Shown: positions 57,591 to 64,000 of the stretch, piece by piece | Position numbering within the stretch: position 1 is the first letter of the stretch | How the letters are laid out: each line of letters starts with the position of its first letter | From: Bacillota bacterium | Lineage (GTDB): Bacteria; Bacillota; Clostridia; Oscillospirales; Ruminococcaceae | Assembly (NCBI GenBank): GCA_023388515.1 | Contig: JAEWGD010000006.1 | Coordinates: forward strand, 186,001 to 250,000 | Reading direction: 5' to 3' | Length of the DNA stretch: 64,000 bases | Program-made: the position numbers and the translations under genes | The notes under the pieces: generated by a model | What the model saw: the letters and a program-made list of their open reading frames with translations, nothing else | Databases searched by the model: none | What the model was told of the DNA's origin: nothing

Positions 57591-58689
57591 TATCCTTATC
57601 CTCCACAACATCTATTTCTTCATCAGTATTTTCAGTATCTAAATTTTCATCATCGGTATCTTCATCATCTAAGCTTTCAGTTTCTTCAGCTATTGATTTA
57701 TAATCTGTTTCAGGTTCTTTATTAGCCTTTTTTAATTTCTCCTCTGCTTCCAGTAGAATTTTCTTTGACTCATCGGTATTGCAGTAAAGGACATAATCAT
57801 CACCCATATTTTTAACCTTTTGACCTAAAACAATTAAAAGTGCAACTGACGCAATAACACAAATTGCTGCTAAAACTTGTGAAACTCTTAAATTACCTAC
57901 CATAAGACTATCTGTTCGTAAGCCCTCAATAAAAAATCTACCTAATCCATACCAACCAGCATACATAATAAATAGCTGTCCGTCATATTTTCTACGCTTT
58001 GAAAACCATGCGAGCAAACCAAATCCAATCAAGCACCATATTGATTCATATAAAAAGCAAGGATGAACTGGTAAACTAGCTACTATATCAATCTTTCTTG
58101 AAGTGTCTGTGAGATCAGTATATGATGACCATATTGACATAGAAATAATCTGTTCCTGAATTTTTCCACTAGACATACCGAATATTGAGTCTGTGTTGTA
58201 TCCAAAAGCCTCATGGTTAGTAAAGTTACCCCATCTACCAACACCTTGTCCAATCAAAAAGCCCATTCCAGCAATATCAAGCAAAGGTAAAAACTTAACC
58301 TTCCTCCATTTAGCAACAAGAGCAGCAGCAAGGACAGCTCCAATTATCCCACCGTATATAGCAAGTCCGCCATTTCTTATATTAAAAATGCTTTTTAAAT
58401 CGCCACTATAATTTTCCCAATCCATTATTACAAAATATAGTCTTGCACCGATAATTCCACCAATCATACCTGCAAAAATACAATCAATCGCCTTATCAGC
58501 ATCCAATCCGAACTTTTTCATTCGTGAAAATCCATAAATCATAGCTAAAACAATACCTAAAGCGATAATAATACCATACCACTTAATAGTCATGCCAAAT
58601 ATCGTGAATGCATCACTATTAATATCAACATCTATGCCAAGTTTAGGGAAAACAACTTGATTATAATCCAAATTATTCAATTCAGTCAT
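57583..58689 (-). CDS. lgt: Prolipoprotein diacylglyceryl transferase with acidic tail
   Basis: Lgt transfers diacylglycerol from phosphatidylglycerol to the lipobox cysteine. The 368-residue protein has about seven transmembrane segments in residues 20-285, the [13 protein letters not shown] segment (about 107-119), and the signature [13 protein letters not shown] (about 151-163). After the membrane domain an acidic tail of about 65 residues (about 300-368) is rich in Glu, Asp and Thr, ending in [13 protein letters not shown]. The tail is longer than usual Lgt. The gene overlaps folD by 8 bases. Confidence 0.95.
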   Translation of the reverse strand: MTELNNLDYNQVVFPKLGIDVDINSDAFTIFGMTIKWYGIIIALGIVLAMIYGFSRMKKFGLDADKAIDCIFAGMIGGIIGARLYFVIMDWENYSGDLKSIFNIRNGGLAIYGGIIGAVLAAALVAKWRKVKFLPLLDIAGMGFLIGQGVGRWGNFTNHEAFGYNTDSIFGMSSGKIQEQIISMSIWSSYTDLTDTSRKIDIVASLPVHPCFLYESIWCLIGFGLLAWFSKRRKYDGQLFIMYAGWYGLGRFFIEGLRTDSLMVGNLRVSQVLAAICVIASVALLIVLGQKVKNMGDDYVLYCNTDESKKILLEAEEKLKKANKEPETDYKSIAEETESLDDEDTDDENLDTENTDEEIDVVEDKDNG

Positions 58690-58712
58690 AATATACCTCC
58701 TAATTTAAACTG

Positions 58713-59984
58713 CTAACTTTCTACTATTGAAAGCGTAACCTTCTCAGTATCCATATTTTCGCAAATGCTTTTCTGAACGTCCTCATAAGTCATTTCTGAC
58801 ATTATCTTAACTGTATCAAATGGATTTACTCCTGCAAAATATGAGTTAATAATTGTGCTAGCCACAGCTTCGACATTGTTATACTCCCTTATAATCTGTC
58901 CATAAGTTGACTTCTTAATACTTTCATAATGCTCTCGATTAAGCCCGTTAACCTTAACATTTTCAATCTCTTTAATAATTTCTGTTAATACTTTACGGGG
59001 TTGAGTTGATTCTCCTGAAAAGATTATGGTAAAAAATCCATCTCCATTAAAAACCTCTGTGGAAAACGTAGAGTTAATAAGCCCCTCATCTGTTAACCTT
59101 TTATAAAGTGGTGATGCAGCATCTGATAAAACATTTAATGCAACATCAATCTCCATTTCTAACTTCAAGCCTTCATAGCCACTTCTTGGTCTTGCCTTGA
59201 AACCAATATTAAACATTGGCGTTCCAACAGGTAAATTCTGAACAACCTCACTTTTTACAATATCCTCTGGTTCATCAAGAAATACTGTTTCAAGTTCAAG
59301 GTTTTCACATGGCTTCAAACACCTATCAGCAATCTCAAGAACCTCGTCTACATTAACGTTACCAGATACAACAAGCACCATATTATTAAGATTATAGAAT
59401 GTGTTATAACATTTATACAGTAAATCTGCATCAATTTCAGCTATACTTTCAACAGTTCCAGCAATATCAATTTTAACAGGATGATTTTTATACATTCCAC
59501 CGAGCATATTAAAAAATACTCTCCATGATGGATTATCATCACACATACGAATTTCTTGCCCTATAATCCCCTGTTCCTTATCAACACTTTCCTTAGTAAA
59601 GTATGGTGATTGAACAAAATTCAGCAGTATTTCAAGTGATTCCTTATAATTATCTGAACAGCTAAATAAATAACAAGTCTTATCAAAGCTTGTATACGCA
59701 TTTGCTGATGCTCCTGTTTTAGCAAATAACTCAAATACATCCGTATCTTCATTTTCAAAAAGCTTATGCTCAAGAAAATGTGCTATTCCCTCAGGTACAA
59801 CGGTATACTCCTTATCTTTATTTGTTTTAAACCTTGTATTAATTGAGCCATACTTTGTACCAAACAAGGCTTCAGTAGTGCTGAACCCGTCCATTTCCCA
59901 TACAAGTATATCTAATCCACTTGGGTGCTTTATATATGTGTACTTATCATTTGTTTTTTCACAGGCTATGATTTTCTTTTCCAT
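58713..59984 (-). CDS. M16 metallopeptidase, YmfH-like (active type)
   Basis: A 423-residue insulinase-family protein. It keeps the inverted zinc motif H-x-x-E-H in GIAHFLEHKLFENEDT (about residue 68) and the downstream Glu in the NAYTSFDKTCYLF region. The M16 C-terminal domain follows (about 180-350). It is paired with a second M16 protein just upstream that lacks the motif, the common YmfH/YmfF arrangement in Firmicutes. The two probably form a heterodimer. The substrate is unknown; the gene overlaps its partner by one base. Confidence 0.88.
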   Translation of the reverse strand: MEKKIIACEKTNDKYTYIKHPSGLDILVWEMDGFSTTEALFGTKYGSINTRFKTNKDKEYTVVPEGIAHFLEHKLFENEDTDVFELFAKTGASANAYTSFDKTCYLFSCSDNYKESLEILLNFVQSPYFTKESVDKEQGIIGQEIRMCDDNPSWRVFFNMLGGMYKNHPVKIDIAGTVESIAEIDADLLYKCYNTFYNLNNMVLVVSGNVNVDEVLEIADRCLKPCENLELETVFLDEPEDIVKSEVVQNLPVGTPMFNIGFKARPRSGYEGLKLEMEIDVALNVLSDAASPLYKRLTDEGLINSTFSTEVFNGDGFFTIIFSGESTQPRKVLTEIIKEIENVKVNGLNREHYESIKKSTYGQIIREYNNVEAVASTIINSYFAGVNPFDTVKIMSEMTYEDVQKSICENMDTEKVTLSIVES

Positions 59985-61249
59985 TACTCTTCCTCCCCTG
60001 TCATAACATATACAGTATCAAGCTTAAAGGAATTCGCTGCCTCAATTATTTGCTCCCTTGTAACAGCTTTTATCCTGCTAATTTCTTCATCTGGAGTAAT
60101 AATCTCACCTCTGCAAAATCTGCTGAAATACCAATTTACAAGTGATGACGGGGTATCACTAACACCTTTAAGTGAATTTAGTATGCTTAAAACAGAATTA
60201 CTCATTTCCTCATCAGTAAAGTTACCTTTTCTTATATCATCAAGCTGATTTAATATTTCAACTCTTGCTTTCCCCACATTAGCATTTTCAACACCACTGT
60301 CAATCATCAGCGTACCCTTACTATCATTAAAACCACTTGCACAGTAATAACAAAGACTAAGCTTTTCTCTTACATTAGCAAACAGTTTTGAGAAAGGGGT
60401 TTCTCCTAATAGCGTACTCATAAGCTTAATCGCATACAAATCAGCATAATCAGTTTTAAATGCCATAACCATTTTAGATTGACTAACATCTAATTTTTCC
60501 ACTACTTCTTTAACTTCTTTTTTTATAGGGCTATTATTATTAAGCACGATATTCTGTGGATTTCTATTCAACTTCAAAAACGCACTTGTAAGCTTTTCTT
60601 TAATAAGTGGGTTTTCCTTTGCTCCAACATAATAAACTTCTATCTGCGATGTTCTGATTATTTCCTTATATGCTTCATATGCCATTACAGGTGTGATATT
60701 TTCAGCAGTCTTTCTTGTTCCATATGATGAAGACGCACTTGGCTCTCCCTCAAAAATATGCTTATGTGCTTGTAAGATAGCATAACTTCTCTTATTATTT
60801 ATTTCTGAGTCAATAGAATCAAGCAAATCTTTTTTTCTGAAGCTAAATATTTCATCTCCAAAACCACCGTTCTCTACATATGGTGCAAAAAGGCAATCAA
60901 GGTAAATGTCCAATACTTCACTGGTTATATCTTCACCGTCTAGGGTATAGTTGTTATCTATAGAGCTTATTGATATAGCCATTACCTGAACATCACCACG
61001 TTTTGTGATACTAACACCTATATCTGTTCCATACAACGAATTAAGACGAGCTGTAAGCTCAGTTAAATTCTTATACTTGCTATTTGATGAGCCTAATATT
61101 CCAGCAACAATTGAATTTATTGATGCCGTTTCCTTTTTCAACTCTGTAATAAACTTCAAATTAATAGTATTAGTTTTAAACTTAGAATCAATAATTCTTG
61201 TAAAACCTATGCTATCAGAAATTTTTTCTCTTGAATATAATATTGACAT
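59984..61249 (-). CDS. M16-like protein lacking the zinc motif (YmfF-like)
   Basis: A 421-residue M16-family fold without an HxxEH box: the expected N-terminal zinc site is absent in SNSKYKNLTELTARLNSLYG and nearby. It carries the C-terminal M16 region with SSYGTRKTAENITP. It is the first gene of the operon with the active-type M16 protein, lgt and folD. The start is ATG 61249, 7 bases after AAGGAG; a longer frame to 61306 has no site. It is best read as the non-catalytic half of a heterodimer. Confidence 0.85.
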   Translation of the reverse strand: MSILYSREKISDSIGFTRIIDSKFKTNTINLKFITELKKETASINSIVAGILGSSNSKYKNLTELTARLNSLYGTDIGVSITKRGDVQVMAISISSIDNNYTLDGEDITSEVLDIYLDCLFAPYVENGGFGDEIFSFRKKDLLDSIDSEINNKRSYAILQAHKHIFEGEPSASSSYGTRKTAENITPVMAYEAYKEIIRTSQIEVYYVGAKENPLIKEKLTSAFLKLNRNPQNIVLNNNSPIKKEVKEVVEKLDVSQSKMVMAFKTDYADLYAIKLMSTLLGETPFSKLFANVREKLSLCYYCASGFNDSKGTLMIDSGVENANVGKARVEILNQLDDIRKGNFTDEEMSNSVLSILNSLKGVSDTPSSLVNWYFSRFCRGEIITPDEEISRIKAVTREQIIEAANSFKLDTVYVMTGEEE

Positions 61250-61402
61250 ATGTTTCTCCTTACTTATAAAATATATAACTAAATTATTATACCATCTTTT
61301 TAGCATAATTACTAGATACTTTTGATTAAAATAATGTTTTAATATAACTTAGCATTCATCATTTTCTGATTAAAAAATTATATTTGCTCAATGTTCATAA
61401 TT

Positions 61403-61424
61403 TGTTAACAGAATGTTAACAGAA
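61403..61424 (+). repeat. Tandem 11-base direct repeat with GTTAAC cores
   Basis: TGTTAACAGAA at 61403-61413 is repeated exactly at 61414-61424. Each copy holds the palindrome GTTAAC, and the pair ends five bases before the -35 of the aro leader promoter. The 11-base spacing puts both on one face of the helix, which suits a dimeric or cooperative regulator. Confidence 0.6.
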
Positions 61425-61429
61425 ACTTC

Positions 61430-61458
61430 TTGAATAATGCTCCAGAATGTATTATACT
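61430..61458 (+). promoter_or_regulatory. Promoter of the aro leader/operon
   Basis: TTGAAT (61430-61435) and TATACT (61453-61458) are separated by 17 bases. The start would lie near 61465, 40 bases ahead of the leader ATG. Confidence 0.6.
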
Positions 61459-61504
61459 GATTTTAGTCTTTAAAGCATTAAAGTGAAATGATGAGGTAAT
61501 TATT

Positions 61505-61612
61505 ATGAATATCAATAAACAATTTTACAACTTTACATTTTGGCACGGCTCTAGCTATTATTATGGCTTCGAGTCTGTTTTTCGTGTCAAAATGCAAAAG
61601 CTAAAATTGTAA
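61505..61612 (+). CDS. Aromatic-rich leader peptide of the aro operon
   Basis: A 35-codon reading frame begins with ATG 61505, seven bases after GAGGT, and ends at TAA 61610-61612. It holds five Phe, four Tyr (three in a row at residues 18-20) and one Trp, that is ten aromatic residues in 35. The order is M N I N K Q F Y N F T F W H G, followed by S S Y Y Y G F. An intrinsic terminator follows at 61636-61680 and the DAHP synthase gene begins at 61764. The layout is that of a trp/phe-type attenuation leader in which ribosome stalling at Phe/Tyr/Trp codons controls read-through. The peptide is probably regulatory only. Confidence 0.8.
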   Translation: MNINKQFYNFTFWHGSSYYYGFESVFRVKMQKLKL

Positions 61613-61635
61613 TTGTTAAACATATTTATGTTTAT

Positions 61636-61680
61636 AATACCGTTGCTTTTGTATTTACAAGGGCAACGGTATTGTTTTAT
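61636..61680 (+). terminator. Attenuator/terminator between leader peptide and aroF
   Basis: AATACCGTTGC (61636-61646) pairs with GCAACGGTATT (61663-61673), and the loop can add a few pairs, followed by GTTTTAT. GGCACGG in the leader (61542-61548) can pair with CCGTTGC in the left arm with one bulge, giving a possible antiterminator. The role as an attenuator is inferred. Confidence 0.75.
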
Positions 61681-61763
61681 CTGCAGGTGAAACAATAAAC
61701 ATAGCTCATCACAATTTAACCAAAATCAATCAGCTTAAAATTAAACTTTAGGAGGATATAAAA

Positions 61764-62777
61764 ATGATTATTATTCTTAGACCAAATACAACTGAAGTAC
61801 AAATTAACAACCTTGTAGAAATGTTAAAGGGTTACGGTGTAACTGTTGCAGGCATAAATGGTAAGCATAAAAATATATTAGGTCTTGTTGGAGATACTTC
61901 AAGAATTGATGTGGAAACAGTTAAGGCACAGGCAATAGTTGAGAGCATTCGCCGTGTTCAAGAGCCATACAAAAGCAGTAATAGAAAATTTCATCCCGAA
62001 GACACTATTGTTGATGTTAGTGGAAGAACAATTGGTGGTAATAAGCTTCAAATTATTGCTGGACCTTGTTCGGTTGAAAATGAGGAACAGATTATTGAAA
62101 CTGCTGTTGCTATTAAAGAGGCAGGAGCTACAATGCTAAGAGGTGGTGCATTTAAACCTAGAACGTCACCATATGCTTTTCAGGGCTTACATGCTGATGG
62201 TGTTGAGCTATTGATTAAAGCTAGAGCTGTTACAGGATTGCCTATTGTAACTGAAATTATGAGTATTGAGCATCTTGATTTATTCGCTGATGTTGATGTA
62301 ATTCAAGTAGGTGCTAGAAATATGCAGAACTTTGAGCTTCTTAAGGCTTTGGGGCATAGTGATAAGCCAATACTTCTTAAAAGAGGGCTTGCAAATACTT
62401 TGGAAGAATTGCTTATGTCTGCTGAATATATTATGGCTGGTGGAAACAACAATGTTATTCTTTGTGAAAGAGGAATCCGTACATTTGAAACACAAACTAG
62501 AAATACACTTGATATTTCTGCTGTTCCATTACTAAAACAATTGTCACATCTTCCTATTGTAGTTGACCCAAGCCATGCTACTGGACTAACATCTTTGGTT
62601 GAACCATTATCGCTTGCTTCAATCGTTGCAGGTGCTAATGCACTTATTATTGAGGTTCACAACTGCCCAGAAAAAGCTTTATCAGATGGTGCACAATCTC
62701 TAACACCTCAGCAGTTCAAAGATGTTATGGCAAAAATTAAGCCAATGGCTGAGTTCATTGGAAAGGAAATTTCTTAA
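61764..62777 (+). CDS. aroF: 3-deoxy-7-phosphoheptulonate (DAHP) synthase
   Basis: DAHP synthase condenses PEP and erythrose 4-phosphate, the first step of the shikimate pathway. The 337-residue protein is the type I-beta form with an N-terminal ferredoxin-like regulatory domain (about 1-70) and a TIM barrel. It shows AGPCSVENEEQI, the GGAFKPRTSPYAFQG block, the GARNMQNFELLKALG segment, PILLKRG with the catalytic Lys, ILCERGIRTFE, and VDPSHATG. The N-terminal domain in relatives gives feedback control by Tyr or Phe. AGGAGG precedes the ATG. It is the first structural gene of the aro operon. Confidence 0.96.
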   Translation: MIIILRPNTTEVQINNLVEMLKGYGVTVAGINGKHKNILGLVGDTSRIDVETVKAQAIVESIRRVQEPYKSSNRKFHPEDTIVDVSGRTIGGNKLQIIAGPCSVENEEQIIETAVAIKEAGATMLRGGAFKPRTSPYAFQGLHADGVELLIKARAVTGLPIVTEIMSIEHLDLFADVDVIQVGARNMQNFELLKALGHSDKPILLKRGLANTLEELLMSAEYIMAGGNNNVILCERGIRTFETQTRNTLDISAVPLLKQLSHLPIVVDPSHATGLTSLVEPLSLASIVAGANALIIEVHNCPEKALSDGAQSLTPQQFKDVMAKIKPMAEFIGKEIS

Positions 62778-62778
62778 T

Positions 62779-63831
62779 ATGAAGCATATTACTGTTAATA
62801 CTAGCCAAAGCTATAATATATTTATGGAACATGGCATTTTATCTAAATGTGGAGAAGTTTTATCACAAATCCTCAATACTAAAACTTTGGCTATAATTAC
62901 AGATGATATTGTAGACTCTCTCTATGCAAAAACTGTGATTAATTCGTTGGTTAATCAAGGATTTAAAGTGTGTAAATTTGTTTTTCCTAATGGTGAGAAT
63001 TCAAAAAGCATATCTGTTTTGAATGAAATTTATGATTTTCTCTGCCAAAACAATATAACCCGTACCGACTGCCTTATTGCTCTAGGTGGAGGGGTGGTCG
63101 GTGATATAACGGGGTTTGCTGCTGCAACATACCTTAGAGGGCTTGATTATGTCCAAATTCCAACAACATTGCTTTCCCAAATTGACTCATCTGTTGGTGG
63201 AAAAACAGCTGTAAATCTCAATTGTGGTAAAAATTTGGTTGGAGCATTCAAACAGCCTAAATCTGTCATCTGCGATACTGAAACCCTTAAAACTTTAAGC
63301 AAGGAAATCTTGTCAGATGGTATGGCTGAGGCTATTAAATATGGTATGATTCGAGATGAAAGTCTTTTTGAGCTTTTTGAAAATTATGATATTTGCAATA
63401 TTATGGATTGCATTGATGAAGTTGTCTACCGCTGTGTTTCAATTAAGAAAAATGTTGTTGAAGGTGATGAATTTGATAAGGGCGAACGTATGATACTTAA
63501 TTTTGGTCATACACTCGGTCATGCTATCGAAAAGTTTTATAATTATGAGATATCTCATGGAAGTGCCGTTGCTGTCGGTATGTGCATGATGACAGAACGT
63601 GCTTATCAGGCTGGTATGTGTGATGAGAAAGTGTTAAACAGACTAATTAACTGTGTTAAAGCATACGACTTGCCTTATGAGGTTGATGCAGATATAAATG
63701 TTCTTGTTGATTTATGCAGTAATGATAAAAAACGTGAGAGTGATAGTATAAACTTCATTGTTTGTGATAAAATTGGACACTCTATCATTAAGAAAGTTTC
63801 TGTAAATAGCTTTCATTCATTTGTGCTGTAA
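62779..63831 (+). CDS. aroB: 3-dehydroquinate synthase
   Basis: AroB cyclizes DAHP to 3-dehydroquinate, the second shikimate step. The 350-residue protein has the NAD motif ALGGGVVGDITGFAAATYLRG (residues about 101-121; key core GGGVVGD), the QIPTTLLSQIDSSVGGKTAVN block, the DGMAEAIKYGMI segment with the zinc Glu and FGHTLGHAIE with the zinc His. The ATG at 62779 begins one base after the aroF stop, so coupling is likely. An upstream in-frame ATG at 62722 lies inside aroF and is not preferred. Confidence 0.96.
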   Translation: MKHITVNTSQSYNIFMEHGILSKCGEVLSQILNTKTLAIITDDIVDSLYAKTVINSLVNQGFKVCKFVFPNGENSKSISVLNEIYDFLCQNNITRTDCLIALGGGVVGDITGFAAATYLRGLDYVQIPTTLLSQIDSSVGGKTAVNLNCGKNLVGAFKQPKSVICDTETLKTLSKEILSDGMAEAIKYGMIRDESLFELFENYDICNIMDCIDEVVYRCVSIKKNVVEGDEFDKGERMILNFGHTLGHAIEKFYNYEISHGSAVAVGMCMMTERAYQAGMCDEKVLNRLINCVKAYDLPYEVDADINVLVDLCSNDKKRESDSINFIVCDKIGHSIIKKVSVNSFHSFVL

Positions 63832-63840
63832 ATGAGATTT

Positions 63841-63874
63841 ACAAGCCTGTTTATCGCAGAAACAGGCTTGTTTG
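63841..63874 (+). terminator. Hairpin between aroB and aroA
   Basis: ACAAGCCTGTTT (63841-63852) pairs with AAACAGGCTTGT (63860-63871), a perfect 12-bp stem with a 7-base loop, then only TT before G. With such a short T run it may be a partial terminator or mRNA-processing element, tuning aroA below aroF-aroB. Confidence 0.65.
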
Positions 63875-63907
63875 TACTTAATTGTCTGCGGAGAAAAGGG
63901 TGTTGAT

Positions 63908-64000
63908 GTGGATATAAAAATTACTCCTCGAAGGCTTTGTGGAACAGTTTCAATTCCATCTTCTAAAAGTATTACTCATAGGGCATTAATTTGTGCTGCT
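63908..64000 (+). CDS. aroA: 5-enolpyruvylshikimate-3-phosphate synthase, N-terminal fragment
   Basis: The window ends inside this gene; 31 residues are visible. PSSKSITHRALI is the diagnostic start of EPSP synthase, which transfers enolpyruvate from PEP to shikimate 3-phosphate. The start is GTG 63908, five bases after AAAGGGTG; an overlapping ATG at 63906 in another frame stops at once. It is the third aro gene of the operon. The Ser-Lys pair of the PEP site is present. The rest cannot be judged. Confidence 0.93.
   Translation, partial: MDIKITPRRLCGTVSIPSSKSITHRALICAA

Noticed and set aside
62722..62778. Upstream in-frame ATG for aroB inside aroF
   Set aside because: It would add 19 residues unlike any AroB; the ATG at 62779 gives the normal AroB N-terminus directly after the aroF stop.

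Overview
The window is a 64 kb stretch of a low-GC (roughly one third G+C), low-redundancy bacterial chromosome. Strong Shine-Dalgarno sites, frequent TTG/GTG starts, a T-box leader, spoIIID, a DivPAP-dxs-tlyA-nadK-argR-recN cluster and dockerin-bearing secreted glycanases point to an anaerobic, spore-forming Clostridia member. It is probably a fibre-degrading Oscillospiraceae/Ruminococcus-like gut or rumen organism. That placement is inference from gene content; no rRNA is present.

Region 1 (1-7200, + strand) is a compact operon: the 3' end of a polyprenyl synthase (ispA-like), a DivPAP protein, dxs, tlyA, nadK, argR, recN and a PIN/NYN-like protein. Region 2 (7200-17900, mostly - strand) holds trmB, two divergent membrane-protein genes, tyrS behind a tyrosine T-box, and an operon of PHP phosphatase, Lrp regulator, aminotransferase and ispE. 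It ends with a DUF1538 membrane protein translationally coupled to a double PII-like protein. Region 3 (18000-29700) is housekeeping: sbcD without sbcC, a PHP phosphoesterase, NAD-malic enzyme with a TSCPD protein, a DUF218 protein, rplJ-rplL behind an L10 leader, and an S11 (DacF-type) protein whose active site is degraded. It also has a lipid kinase, tRNA-Gln(CUG), a flavin reductase, spoIIID and prmA.

Region 4 (29700-36800, - strand) is a MoxR / DUF58 / transglutaminase operon that ends in a secreted C39-like peptidase with two SH3 domains and a dockerin, followed by an HD-GYP response regulator. Region 5 (37000-43900, - strand) is a complete F1Fo ATP synthase operon, atpIBEFHAGDC, whose c subunit carries the Na+-binding signature. 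Region 6 (44000-55050) is the polysaccharide region: a membrane-anchored GH9 enzyme, a dockerin-bearing GH5_8 mannanase and a dockerin-bearing CBM35-GH26 mannanase. An SDR protein, a small unknown protein, a uridine-kinase-like protein and enolase lie between them. Region 7 (55050-61250, - strand) has a class B PBP with an altered KTG box and an operon of two M16 peptidase-like proteins, lgt and folD. Region 8 (61400-64000, + strand) is the start of a shikimate operon, aroF-aroB-aroA, preceded by an unannotated 35-residue leader peptide rich in Phe, Tyr and Trp and an intrinsic terminator.

The strongest new observations are the aromatic leader peptide/attenuator with tandem GTTAAC repeats at its promoter, the active-site-dead DacF homologue, the dockerin peptidase joined to a MoxR operon, the DUF1538/double-PII pair, and the Na+-type ATP synthase. 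No CRISPR array, insertion sequence, prophage or rRNA operon was seen.
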